From contig BMUD01000005.1 of assembly GCA_014650015.1 (NCBI GenBank), positions 1-64,000 of the forward strand: DNA of 64,000 bases, given 5' to 3'. Each line of letters opens with the position of its first letter. The stretch's first letter is position 1. Both the position numbers and the translations under genes were made by a program. A model generated the notes under the pieces. That model had not been told where the DNA came from. It did no database searches and saw only the letters and a program-made list of their open reading frames with translations. The DNA is from Streptomyces griseoloalbus. Its GTDB lineage: Bacteria > Actinomycetota > Actinomycetes > Streptomycetales > Streptomycetaceae. This document shows, piece by piece, positions 36,458 to 44,919 of this stretch.

Positions 36458-39445
36458 GTGAAGCCGGTCCGTCCGAGGGAGTCCGCCCTGCGCTCGCGTG
36501 CAAGAAAGCCCATCCCGACGAGCATGTCGTTGCGGACGGCACTCCTCGTCCTGGCCTTCGTCCCCGGGATCGCACTGATCGCGCTGTGGGCCGTCACCAG
36601 CGGCCAGACCTATCTCGACTTCCAGCGGCAGGCGGACCAGGGCCTGTTGGCGGAGAAGGCCGGAAATCCGTCGAACATCGTCTACTACAACCTCCAGCAG
36701 GAACGCCGCCTCAGCGCCGAGGTGCTCGCCGGACAGGACGGGGCGGCCAAGGCGCTGGCACGGCAACGGGCTGCGACGGACGAGGCGGTGGACGTCTTCC
36801 GGACGCTGTCGGACGACCTGTCCGCGGCCGGGGACGCGCCCCGGCAGGTCAGGGAGGCGGTCGACGAGGCGCGCGAGGCGATCGACCGGCTGCCCGCGCA
36901 GCGCTCCCTGGTCGACAGCGGCGACGAGGACCAGCAGGCGGCGGTGTACCGGTACTACACCGACCTGATCGCGGTGGACCTGGAGCTGTTCACGTCCCTC
37001 AGCCAGGTGGACAACGGCCGGATCACCGTGCTCTCCCAGCCGCTCGTCGACCTGTTCTGGACCAAGGAGATGATCTCCCGCACGGATGCGCTGCTGGCCC
37101 GCGGCTGGGGCGCGGACACGCTGACCACCGGGGAGCTCCGGCAGGTCCGTGAGGCGGTCGAGGCGCAGTCCTTCCTGAGCACCGTGAAGGTCGCGTCCAA
37201 GCTGCCCGCCGAGGAACGCGCCATGTGGCAGCGGATCACGGGCAGCGCGGCATGGAAGAACAAGACCGGCGTGGAGGAGGCGGTGCTGGCCGCGGGCCGG
37301 CCCGACGCGGGCGGCCCGGTCACCCTGGACGCCGACCGGGAGACCTGGCGCGGCGCGATGGACGCCCTCACCCCGGATTTCGAGGAACTCCTCGAACACC
37401 GGACCGCCCTGGTGCATGAGCAGGGCAAGGCGAGTGTGATGGCGCTGCTGTACAGGATGGTGCTCACCACTGTCGTCGGTCTCGCCGCCGTCGTCGCCGT
37501 GATCTGGACGACGTGGCGCCTCACCCGCAACCTCCGCCGGCGCATCGGCAGCCTGCAGGAGCAGGCCGAGATGCTGGAGGCGGCGCTGCCCGACGTCGTG
37601 GAGCGGCTCGCGCAGGGCGAGCGGATCGACGTCGAGGCCGAGGCGAGGGCCATCGCGCACGAAGGCCCCGGCCGTGCCGACGACGAGCTGACCCGGCTCG
37701 GCGCGGCGCTCAACCTCGCCCGCACCAGCGCCCTGAAGGCCGCCGTCAAGCAGGCCGACCAGCATCGCGGGTTCGAACGGCTGCTGCAGCGCATCGCCCG
37801 CCGCACCCAGCAGCTGATCGGGCAGCAGCTGAAGAAACTGGACGAGATGGAGCGCCGCCACGAGGACTCCGAGGTCCTCGACGGCCTCTTCGACCTCGAC
37901 CATCTCACCGCCCGGCTGCGGCGTTACGAGGAGAACCTGGTCATCCTCGCCGGCGGCACCCCGCACCGGCGGTGGCGCAAGCCGGTCGCCCTGTTGGACG
38001 TGATGCGCTCGGCGCAGGGCGAGGTGCAGGACTACCGGCGGGTGGTGCTGGACCAGGAGGGCGAACCGTGGCTCGCGGCGCGGGCCGTCGGTCCGGTCAC
38101 GCACGTGCTGGCCGAACTCATCGAGAACGCGCTCACCTTCTCCCGCCCGCCGAGCCCGGTCGAGGTCAGGGCGGCCGAGGTGAGCCGCGGTCTGGCCATC
38201 GAGATCGAGGACCGCGGCCTGGGCATGGAGTCGGAGGCGCTGGCCGCGGCCAACGAGCTGATGGCCCGTCCGCACCGGTTCGACGTGCTGGCCCACTCCG
38301 ACGACATCCGCCTGGGCCTGCACGTGGTCGCGCGCCTGACGCACCAGTACGGGCTGCGGGTGGAGTTCCGCGCGTCCGCGTTCGGCGGTACGCGCGTGGT
38401 CGTGCTCGTCCCGGCCGAACTCACCGCCCCCGCGCCGCAGCAGGGCCCGGTGGCGGTGCCCCCACTCGTCCCGGACCCCGGGCCCGCGCAGGCACCGGCC
38501 GCTCCCGCGCACGGCGCCGAGGAGCCGCTGCCCGTACGGGTACAGGGTCGGGCGATGGCCGACGTCACGGCGTTGATCCCGGCCGGGTCCCGTGCGCCGG
38601 AGCCCCCGCGGTCCCCGGACCCGCACCGCGCCCAGGCCCCCTGGCCCACCGACGCCGCCCCGACGCCGGACACGGCAGACACGGCGGACACGCCGGACAC
38701 GCCGTACGGCCACGGCCACCAACGGCCCGCCGCGCAGTACGGCACCCACCCGGTCGCCCCGGCCCAGGAACCCGTCGGTGTCCCCACGCCCCAGGACGAC
38801 CGGACGTCGCACATCGACGCTCCGTACGGGACGGTCCAGGACCACGACGGCACTGGCGACGCCCCCTACGGCACCGGCCCCGCCCCCTACGGCACCGGTC
38901 CCGCCCCGTACGGCACCGGTCCCGCGCCGTACGGGACCGATCCGGCTCCCGCCTCCTTCGGCACCGGTCCCGCCCCGTACGGGACCGATCCGGCTCCCGC
39001 CTCCTTCGGCACCGGTCCCGCCCCCTACGGCACCGATCCAACCCCTTACGGCACCGGTCCCGCGCCGTACCCGGCCGGGACCGCCCCGGCCCACGCCGGT
39101 GAAACCCCCGTCCACCAAGGTGCGTACGCGGTACCGCAGCCGCCCCCAACCGGTGCCGAGGCCGGCGGCGGCCCCGCCCTGACCGGTGACGAGGCACCGC
39201 TGCCGCGGCGGGTGCGCCAGGCCAGCCTGGCCGACGAACTGCGCGTCGACCCCACGGCCGGGCCCCCGCTGCCCAGGCCTCCCCGCTGGCAGGACGATCC
39301 GATGCTGCGCCCCGTACCGCGCCGCGCCGGGGCGACGATCGGCGCGTTCCAGCGCCGGTCGCGGGCCGCCCGTGAGGGACGGACCCCGGCGCCGCCCGAA
39401 TCCGGTTCCCCTCGCCACCCGATGAGAGAAGAAGAGGAGTCATGA
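36458..39445 (+). CDS. cvnA: conservon sensor histidine kinase-like protein (CvnA type)
   Basis: The membrane sensor of a conservon, a G-protein-like signalling set of actinobacteria. The protein is 995 aa. One membrane segment is at about residues 25-47 and another at 326-352, with an extracytoplasmic nitrate/sensor-like helical domain between. A HAMP-like linker and a HATPase domain follow at about 535-655 (VLAELIENALTFSRPP, DRGLGMESEALAAAN). No clear phosphoacceptor His is seen, as usual for CvnA. The last 340 residues are a Pro/Gly/Ala-rich tail with APYGTGP repeats. The GTG start has GAAAG upstream. Its stop overlaps the roadblock gene start (ATGA). Confidence 0.88.
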   Translation: MKPVRPRESALRSRARKPIPTSMSLRTALLVLAFVPGIALIALWAVTSGQTYLDFQRQADQGLLAEKAGNPSNIVYYNLQQERRLSAEVLAGQDGAAKALARQRAATDEAVDVFRTLSDDLSAAGDAPRQVREAVDEAREAIDRLPAQRSLVDSGDEDQQAAVYRYYTDLIAVDLELFTSLSQVDNGRITVLSQPLVDLFWTKEMISRTDALLARGWGADTLTTGELRQVREAVEAQSFLSTVKVASKLPAEERAMWQRITGSAAWKNKTGVEEAVLAAGRPDAGGPVTLDADRETWRGAMDALTPDFEELLEHRTALVHEQGKASVMALLYRMVLTTVVGLAAVVAVIWTTWRLTRNLRRRIGSLQEQAEMLEAALPDVVERLAQGERIDVEAEARAIAHEGPGRADDELTRLGAALNLARTSALKAAVKQADQHRGFERLLQRIARRTQQLIGQQLKKLDEMERRHEDSEVLDGLFDLDHLTARLRRYEENLVILAGGTPHRRWRKPVALLDVMRSAQGEVQDYRRVVLDQEGEPWLAARAVGPVTHVLAELIENALTFSRPPSPVEVRAAEVSRGLAIEIEDRGLGMESEALAAANELMARPHRFDVLAHSDDIRLGLHVVARLTHQYGLRVEFRASAFGGTRVVVLVPAELTAPAPQQGPVAVPPLVPDPGPAQAPAAPAHGAEEPLPVRVQGRAMADVTALIPAGSRAPEPPRSPDPHRAQAPWPTDAAPTPDTADTADTPDTPYGHGHQRPAAQYGTHPVAPAQEPVGVPTPQDDRTSHIDAPYGTVQDHDGTGDAPYGTGPAPYGTGPAPYGTGPAPYGTDPAPASFGTGPAPYGTDPAPASFGTGPAPYGTDPTPYGTGPAPYPAGTAPAHAGETPVHQGAYAVPQPPPTGAEAGGGPALTGDEAPLPRRVRQASLADELRVDPTAGPPLPRPPRWQDDPMLRPVPRRAGATIGAFQRRSRAAREGRTPAPPESGSPRHPMREEEES
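38860..39065 (+). repeat. repeats coding an APYGTGP-rich tail
   Basis: Near-identical 18-bp steps encode PYGTGPA. A perfect 48-bp duplication (38928-38975 and 38976-39023) encodes PYGTDPAPASFGTGPA. The repeat lies inside the conservon kinase gene. Confidence 0.75.
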
Positions 39446-39879
39446 CACGTACCACCGCGACCCACCAGGACCTGGACTGGCTGCTCGACGGCCTCGTGGA
39501 CTCGGTCGCCGAGACCAGGAACGCGGTTCTGCTGTCCGACGACGGCCTGGTCGTGAGCCATTCGCAGAGCATCGCGCGCGCGGACGCCGAGCGTCTGGCC
39601 GCCATCTGCACCGGCCAGCAGAGCCTGGCCCGCGGTGTGGGACAGCTCTTCGACGGCGGTGTCGTCCACCAGGTCATCGTCGAACTCGCCGACCTGTGGC
39701 TCTTCATCATCGCGGCCGGCCAGGGCACCCACCTGGCCGTGGTCGCCTCCCAGGAGGTGGACGCGGAGGTGATGTCGCTCGCCATGCACAACCTCGTGCA
39801 GCAGGTCGGGCAGAAGCTCGGCACGGCGGCCCGCGCTGGGTTCGACGCCTTCGGCATGGGGCAGGGAACCGGCGCGTGA
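39442..39879 (+). CDS. cvnB: roadblock/LC7 domain protein (CvnB)
   Basis: A 145-aa roadblock-fold protein that, in conservons, binds the GTPase and acts at the membrane complex. The domain covers most of the chain (DWLLDGLVDSVAETRNAVLLSDDGLVV through ISSLAMHN-like helix AEVMSLAMHNLVQQVG). It overlaps the kinase gene stop (ATGA) and the DUF742 gene start (GTGA), so translation of the four genes is coupled. Confidence 0.9.
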   Translation: MTRTTATHQDLDWLLDGLVDSVAETRNAVLLSDDGLVVSHSQSIARADAERLAAICTGQQSLARGVGQLFDGGVVHQVIVELADLWLFIIAAGQGTHLAVVASQEVDAEVMSLAMHNLVQQVGQKLGTAARAGFDAFGMGQGTGA

Positions 39880-40283
39880 ACCCGGGATGGGAGCACGACG
39901 ACGCGGGTGAGGACGGCGCGGAGAGCATGGTGCGTCCGTACACCATCACCCGTGGCCGCACCGCTCCCGCACGTGACGACCTCACCCTCATCACCGTGCT
40001 CACGACCGTGGAGGACCCGCGCGACGAGCGCGGGGCGCCCGTGCGGCCGGGCAGGCTCCAGCCGGAGCACCGCCGCATTCTGGATCGCTGCCGCCAACCC
40101 GCGGCGGTCGCCGAGGTCGCCGCCGATCTCGACCTCGCCGTGTCGGTGACCAAGATCCTGCTGGCCGACCTCGTCGGCCAGGGCCTGCTCGCCGCGCGGG
40201 CGCCGATCACGGTGGCCTGGGCGGCGGGCGGCGTCGACCCGAGCCTGCTGGCCGCCGTTCGTGACGGACTCCGGAGACTGTAG
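39876..40283 (+). CDS. cvnC: DUF742 protein (CvnC)
   Basis: A 135-aa DUF742 protein, the third conservon component. MVRPYTITRGRTAP near residue 18 is the family signature. The second half is a winged-helix-like region (HRRILDRCRQPAAVAEVAAD, VTKILLADLVGQGLL). GTG start overlapping the previous stop; the GTPase gene begins 6 bases after its end. Confidence 0.88.
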   Translation: MNPGWEHDDAGEDGAESMVRPYTITRGRTAPARDDLTLITVLTTVEDPRDERGAPVRPGRLQPEHRRILDRCRQPAAVAEVAADLDLAVSVTKILLADLVGQGLLAARAPITVAWAAGGVDPSLLAAVRDGLRRL

Positions 40284-40288
40284 AAGCC

Positions 40289-40858
40289 ATGATCACCAGT
40301 CAGGCGGCGCCCGCCGCCGTCAAGATCCTCGTCGCGGGCGGATTCGGCGTCGGCAAGACCACCCTGGTGGGTGCGGTCAGCGAGGTCGCGCCGCTGCACA
40401 CCGAGGAGTACATGACGAGGGCCAGCATCGGCGTCGACGACCTGGCGGGGGTCGGGGACAAGGAGACCACCACCGTCGCCCTGGACTTCGGACGCATCAC
40501 GATCAACGCCGACCTGGTCATGTACCTCTTCGGCACTCCGGGCCAGGAACGCTTCTGGTTCATGTGGAACGACCTGGTCCATGGTGCGCTCGGTGGCGTG
40601 GTCATCGCCGACACCCGGCGTCTGGACAGCAGTTTCGCCTCGATCGACTTCTTCGAGAGCCGGCGCATCCCGTTCGTGGTGGCCATCAACTGCTTCCACG
40701 GCCACAACACCCGTACCCCCGACGAGATCAGGGCGGCCCTCGACCTCGACCCGCATGTGCCGCTGCTGATCGGTGACGCCCGGGAGCGCGCGTACGGCAA
40801 GGAGACGCTGCTCACCCTCGTCGACCACCTGGCGCGCCTGAACGCGTCGGTCGCCTGA
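40289..40858 (+). CDS. cvnD: conservon GTPase (CvnD)
   Basis: A small Ras/Rab-like GTPase of 189 aa. The G1 P-loop is GGFGVGKTTLVG near residue 18, G3 is FGTPGQERFWFMW near 83, and G4-like INCFHGH near 133 departs from the canonical NKxD, as in other conservon GTPases. It would switch under control of the roadblock and sensor proteins. It ends the four-gene set; an oxidoreductase gene follows 38 bases later. Confidence 0.92.
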   Translation: MITSQAAPAAVKILVAGGFGVGKTTLVGAVSEVAPLHTEEYMTRASIGVDDLAGVGDKETTTVALDFGRITINADLVMYLFGTPGQERFWFMWNDLVHGALGGVVIADTRRLDSSFASIDFFESRRIPFVVAINCFHGHNTRTPDEIRAALDLDPHVPLLIGDARERAYGKETLLTLVDHLARLNASVA

Positions 40859-40896
40859 CCGTCCGCCCTTCCCCACACTCTCCCGGAGACACCGAC

Positions 40897-42030
40897 ATGG
40901 CCTCACAGCTGCGCGTCCTCGTTCACGGCGGCGGCATCGGCGGACTCACCCTCGCCACCGCGCTGGCCCGGCGCGGCCACACCGTGGAGGTCGCCGAACT
41001 CCGCGGCGCACTGGAGGCGCTCGGCGTGGGCATCATCCAGCCGTCCAACGCGCTGCACGTCATGCGGGAGATCGGGGTGCTCGACGACTGCCTCGCGGCC
41101 GGTTTCGCGTGGGAGATCCTCACCATCGCCGATCCTGCGGGCAACGCCCTGGCCCGTATCCCGCAGCCCCGGATGGGTGACGCTCCCCCCGCCAACGGCA
41201 TCCCCCGCCCGGCGCTCGCGCGGGTGCTCGGTGCCGCCGCGGTGGCGGCCGGTGCGAAGATCCGGTTCTCCGCCACCGTCACGGAACTCACCGACGACGG
41301 CTCGGGCGTCGACGTCACCCTCTCGGACGGCTCGTCGGACCGCTGGGACCTGGTGGTCGGCTTCGACGGCATCGGCTCCCCGGTGCGCACGCGCCTGTAC
41401 GGCGACCGCTACACCCCCGAGTACACCGGCTTCGCCAACTGGCGGGTCACGGTGCCCCGCGCGCCCCAGGTGCGGGGTGTGGTGATGAGCACCGCCGGGC
41501 AGGAGGCGAAGGCGCTGCTCACTCCGATCACGCAGGACTCGATGTACCTGGGCGCGGTGTCCGCGGAGGCCGAGGACTTCAGACCGGACCCGGAGCGTGC
41601 GCACGAGCAGCTCGCCGAGCGGCTGACGATGTTCTCCGGGCCGGTCGCCGAGGCGCTCGCCACCGCCACCGACCCCGCGGCCGTCGTGTACTCCAGGATC
41701 TCCCAGGTGACGGTGGACGCGCCGTGGCACGTGGGCCGTGTGGCGCTGGCCGGTGACGCGGCCCACGCGAGTGCCCCGCAGCTGGCGCAGGGCGCGGCGA
41801 TGGCCGTCGAGGACGCGATCGTGCTCGCCGAGTCCCTGGACGCGCACGCCGACGTCCCCGCGGCGCTCAGGGCGTGGGAGGAGCGGCGCCGGCCCCGCGC
41901 CCTGTGGGTACAGGCCCTGTCCCGCGCGGTACTCAAGCAGGAGACGGGCGGGAGGACGACCGCCGAGGAGGACGAACTCCTGAGGACCGGCGTACCGGGC
42001 GCCGCCCACGCCCTGGTCCAGCCGTACTGA
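40897..42030 (+). CDS. FAD-dependent monooxygenase
   Basis: A 377-aa flavoprotein of the PHBH/UbiH group. The FAD-binding GxGxxG is VLVHGGGIGGLTLATALARR at residues 7-27. The DG-like motif is in LVVGFDGIGSPVRTRL, and the ribose-binding GD motif is RVALAGDAAHASAPQLAQG near residue 288. It would hydroxylate an aromatic or polycyclic substrate with NAD(P)H and O2; substrate unknown. It begins 38 bases after the conservon GTPase with GGAG upstream and is probably in the same operon. Conservons often end with an accessory redox gene such as a P450, so this may be its equivalent. Confidence 0.9.
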   Translation: MASQLRVLVHGGGIGGLTLATALARRGHTVEVAELRGALEALGVGIIQPSNALHVMREIGVLDDCLAAGFAWEILTIADPAGNALARIPQPRMGDAPPANGIPRPALARVLGAAAVAAGAKIRFSATVTELTDDGSGVDVTLSDGSSDRWDLVVGFDGIGSPVRTRLYGDRYTPEYTGFANWRVTVPRAPQVRGVVMSTAGQEAKALLTPITQDSMYLGAVSAEAEDFRPDPERAHEQLAERLTMFSGPVAEALATATDPAAVVYSRISQVTVDAPWHVGRVALAGDAAHASAPQLAQGAAMAVEDAIVLAESLDAHADVPAALRAWEERRRPRALWVQALSRAVLKQETGGRTTAEEDELLRTGVPGAAHALVQPY

Positions 42031-42036
42031 CCCACT

Positions 42037-42052
42037 GCGGTCCGGGGACCGC
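42037..42052 (+). terminator. short hairpin terminator
   Basis: A perfect 7-bp stem (GCGGTCC / GGACCGC) with a two-base loop, 6 bases after the monooxygenase stop; the GCGGTCCGG word recurs at 42067. Confidence 0.45.
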
Positions 42053-42272
42053 CCGGCATGTCTACGGCGGTCCGGACCTGCCCGGCGCTGTCCCGGCCCG
42101 TGACGACGGCGGCCACCACGCCACCGATCAGCAGGACCGCGAGGAGGATTCCCCTCATTCGTCTCACGTCCGGAGCATGCCTGCGGAATCCAACGTTCCC
42201 GGGCGGCCCGTGAACGGCCGGTGGCCGCGTGATACCGGTACGCAACGGGAAGGAGGCCGCCGCCTCGGCCCT

Positions 42273-42890
42273 TTACGACGGAGCGTGCGTCTGCTGGCAT
42301 GCCGGGGTCGAGAAGGCGGCGAACGCAGCGTCCAGCAGTTCGCCGAGGTCCTCGTCGCCGCCGCTCGCACTCCATTGCCCGAGGACGATCCACAGGCATT
42401 CGAGCGCCGCCGCTACGCGAACGTGGGCGATGACCGATGACCCGTCGGTCGAGGAGGTTGTCTTCTGCAGTCGGGCGACGATCCCTGGTCGCCATTCAGC
42501 CTGCTTCTCGCGCAGGCGTGCGCACAGGGCTGGGGTCTGCTCGATGAGGCCGAGGATCGTCACGAGTTCCTGGACGTCGCGCACGAGGAACGTCACGGCT
42601 GACTCCAGGGCGTTGCGCAGCCTGCTCCAGTCGTCCTGGTTGGCCCGGTCGGCATCGAGCGCGTCAGCGATGACGTCACCGACAGGGTCGAAGACGAACA
42701 GGACCACGTCTTCCTTGGTGCCGAAGTAGCGCAGGAAGGTGCTCCGCGACACTCCGGCGGCTTCGGAGAGGTCGGCAAAGGTGACCTGGTCGAAGCCGGT
42801 GAGGCAGAACCGGTTGAACGCCACGCGGGCCAGCTCTGCTCGCACCGCGTGGCGGCTGATCTCACGGGTACCGACTGGCGTTGCGCTCAT
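42273..42890 (-). CDS. TetR-family transcriptional regulator
   Basis: A 205-aa TetR/AcrR-type repressor. The helix-turn-helix reads FADLSEAAGVSRSTFLRYFGTKED at about residues 37-60. The C-terminal helical domain would bind a ligand. It is divergent from an enoyl-CoA hydratase-family gene with about 140 bases between starts, so control of that gene is likely. Its codon use is a little less biased to G/C than that of its neighbours (for example CAGTCG, GATGAC), which together with the next gene hints at a separately acquired pair. No strong ribosome site precedes the ATG. Confidence 0.87.
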   Translation of the reverse strand: MSATPVGTREISRHAVRAELARVAFNRFCLTGFDQVTFADLSEAAGVSRSTFLRYFGTKEDVVLFVFDPVGDVIADALDADRANQDDWSRLRNALESAVTFLVRDVQELVTILGLIEQTPALCARLREKQAEWRPGIVARLQKTTSSTDGSSVIAHVRVAAALECLWIVLGQWSASGGDEDLGELLDAAFAAFSTPACQQTHAPS

Positions 42891-43031
42891 GGGGACGAGT
42901 GTACTCCGGCACACTTGTTTGCTTCTTTGGGTACAGGATTCTAACGTGATACTCAGTGTCAGTCGCGACGCTGAGATTCGCGACGCTGTCCCCAGCCGGC
43001 GGCCCGGTCGCGGGCCGTCCCTCACCGCGGA

Positions 43032-43904
43032 ATGAGCCACCTCATGAGCTATGAAGACCTTCCCGCCCTGACGATCGACGTCTCGGACGGGGTCGCGACG
43101 GTGACCATCGATCACCCGCCGCTCAATCTGATGGACGCGGTCCTCCTTCCGTCACTCCGGGCATTCGTCGCGCGTGTGCGGGACGACGCCGACGTCCGCG
43201 TCATTGTCTTCGAGAGCGCTGACCCGGAGTTCTTCGTCGCGCACGGTGACATGGCCTACCTCACCGACCCTGACGCGCTGCCTGCGGCCACTCGCGCTGC
43301 GATCGCGGCCGCGCCGGGCTCGACCGTCCCGGAAGGCCTGAACATCCTCCAGGCGATGAGCGAAGAGGTCCGCTCGCTGCCGCAGGTCACCATCGGCAAG
43401 CTGGCGGGCTTCGCGCGCGGCGCGGGCAACGAGTTCTTCATGTACCTGGACATGCGATTCGCGGCGATCGGCAAGTCGGGGCAGGGGCAGCCGGAGTCCT
43501 TGATGGGGATCCTGCCCGGAGGCGGCGGCACGGTGAACATGACGCGCCTGGCAGGAAGGGCCCGCACGCTGGAGCTCATCCTCGGCGCCGAACTCGTGGG
43601 CGCGGAGCTCGCGGAACGGTACGGCCTGATCAACCGTGCCCTGCCCGCCGCGGAACTCGATTCCTTCGTCGACACCCTCGCCCGACGGATCGCCGGCCTC
43701 CGGCCGGAGGTGATCTCCATCACGAAGGCTGCGGTCGACGCGGTCGCGCAGCCGATTCCGCGTGCGGCGTACGCCGTTGAGAACGAGGGCCTGTTCGCGG
43801 CGTTCGGCGATGAGGTCACCGAACTCGCCCACAAGCTGCTCGCCGCTGGTATCCAGACCCGCGAGGGCGAACGGGACCACGAGCGCATCGCCAACAGCAT
43901 CTGA
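43032..43904 (+). CDS. enoyl-CoA hydratase/isomerase family protein
   Basis: A 290-aa crotonase-fold protein. Oxyanion-hole segments are EFFVAHGDMAYL near residue 75 and KLAGFARGAGNEFFMYLDM near 127. A Glu lies in QPESLMGILPGGGGTVN near 155. Compared with typical hydratases it has an extra loop after the first segment (DPDALPAATRAAIAA). Starts at ATG 43032 or 43044 (MSYEDLPAL); neither has a strong ribosome site. The reaction is uncertain. Divergent from the TetR gene, which probably represses it. Confidence 0.85.
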   Translation: MSHLMSYEDLPALTIDVSDGVATVTIDHPPLNLMDAVLLPSLRAFVARVRDDADVRVIVFESADPEFFVAHGDMAYLTDPDALPAATRAAIAAAPGSTVPEGLNILQAMSEEVRSLPQVTIGKLAGFARGAGNEFFMYLDMRFAAIGKSGQGQPESLMGILPGGGGTVNMTRLAGRARTLELILGAELVGAELAERYGLINRALPAAELDSFVDTLARRIAGLRPEVISITKAAVDAVAQPIPRAAYAVENEGLFAAFGDEVTELAHKLLAAGIQTREGERDHERIANSI

Positions 43905-44016
43905 GTGCCCAAGTTCTCGCCATCCGTGCGCAGAGACTCCGTGGGAAGAGTTCCTCAGCCATTGCCGGCACGCGCGTTGTCGGGTGGTCGGTTCGACCAC
44001 CCTGGTTCGCCGGGCC

Positions 44017-44538
44017 TCACTGCCGCTGACGGTCCTCAGGAACTGCGGCCTGCTGACGGCGGAGCCCGACGCCTTCCGGGCCGGGGACCGGGTGGCCGGA
44101 CGGCGCGCACGCGACCGACATCGGATCACGGCGTGGAGTCTCGTCCCCACCCGGGACCGCGCCCCTGTCCGGTGATCGCGCCCCCAGCTCGCACCACACG
44201 GTCTTGCCGTCGGACCCCTGCGCCACGCCCCACCTCAGCGTCAGCGCGTCGAGCAGCGCGAGCCCCCGCCCCGACTCGTCCTCGTCGGCCACCGCCGCAC
44301 GCAGGACGGGCAGCGCACGGGGGTCGGGATCGGTCACCTCCAGGCGCGTACGTCCGTCACTGTCCCGCAGGACGCGGACGGTGACGGGAACTCCCTCGCC
44401 GAGGTGCTGGATCACGTTGGTGACCAGCTCGCTCGCGCAGAGCTGGACGTCGGTGCCGTACTCGCGCAGCGTCCGCCGCACGCCGGACACCTCGGTCGGG
44501 GTCGCGAGCAGCTCCAGGGTCGTCATCGGCCGCATCAC
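44017..44538 (-). CDS. RsbW-like ATP-binding regulatory protein, with long C-terminal extension
   Basis: A 173-aa HATPase_c protein of the anti-sigma-factor kinase type common next to DUF397 and XRE genes. The N box is LCASELVTNVIQHLGEG near residue 33, and the G1/G2 boxes are LEVTDPDPRALP and DESGRGLALLDAL. The usual fold ends near KTVWCELG at about residue 118. The remaining 55 residues look like low-quality sequence and may result from loss of the normal stop. GTG start, overlapping the stop of the upstream small gene by GTGA, so the two are coupled. Confidence 0.8.
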   Translation of the reverse strand: MMRPMTTLELLATPTEVSGVRRTLREYGTDVQLCASELVTNVIQHLGEGVPVTVRVLRDSDGRTRLEVTDPDPRALPVLRAAVADEDESGRGLALLDALTLRWGVAQGSDGKTVWCELGARSPDRGAVPGGDETPRRDPMSVACAPSGHPVPGPEGVGLRRQQAAVPEDRQRQ

Positions 44539-44738
44539 TCGGCCCCCTTGCGGAGGGCGGCCGTCAGGGCCTGGGCGGTGAGGAGGTTGCAGTTGCCGAG
44601 CGTGATCAGCGGCCGGGTCGGGCAGCGGGAGGCGAAGGTCGGCAGGTCGACCCCGAGGGACGGCAGCGTGATGCCGTGTGCGGCGAGCGCCGCCCGCAGT
44701 TCCTCGGCGCAGGCGTCGGCTTCGGAGGGGCTGTGCAT
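44535..44738 (-). CDS. small hypothetical protein coupled to the ATPase gene
   Basis: A 67-aa protein beginning MHSPSEADACAEELRAALAA and ending TAALRKGAE, helical with no recognised motif. Its stop overlaps the GTG start of the ATPase gene (GTGA), and it is divergent from the XRE gene, 181 bases away. Such small genes are seen in WhiJ-type clusters. Confidence 0.6.
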   Translation of the reverse strand: MHSPSEADACAEELRAALAAHGITLPSLGVDLPTFASRCPTRPLITLGNCNLLTAQALTAALRKGAE

Positions 44739-44919
44739 GGGTGGTTCACACCTTCCAGTGCGCTGTGTGACGAACTGCTCACACTGTGCCGCCGGTCGGC
44801 GTAGCGTGACAGCACTTCGGCATCCCGGTCCTGAACTGCACGTATGCGGTTCGGGAGTTGGTAGGGGCGGGGGAATGCCGGGGAAGCGGGCGGTAACGGC
44901 ACACCTAGGACGGTGAACG

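Noticed and set aside
36032-39418. 1128-codon reverse ORF under the conservon kinase
   Set aside because: Antisense shadow with repetitive Gly/Arg composition; the forward frame has ATPase motifs and coupled neighbours.
41409-42245. Reverse ORF with a hydrophobic start (MRGILLAVLLIGGVVAAVV)
   Set aside because: The hydrophobic segment looks like a signal, but the frame runs on as a shadow of the FAD monooxygenase without its own end; kept out as unsupported.
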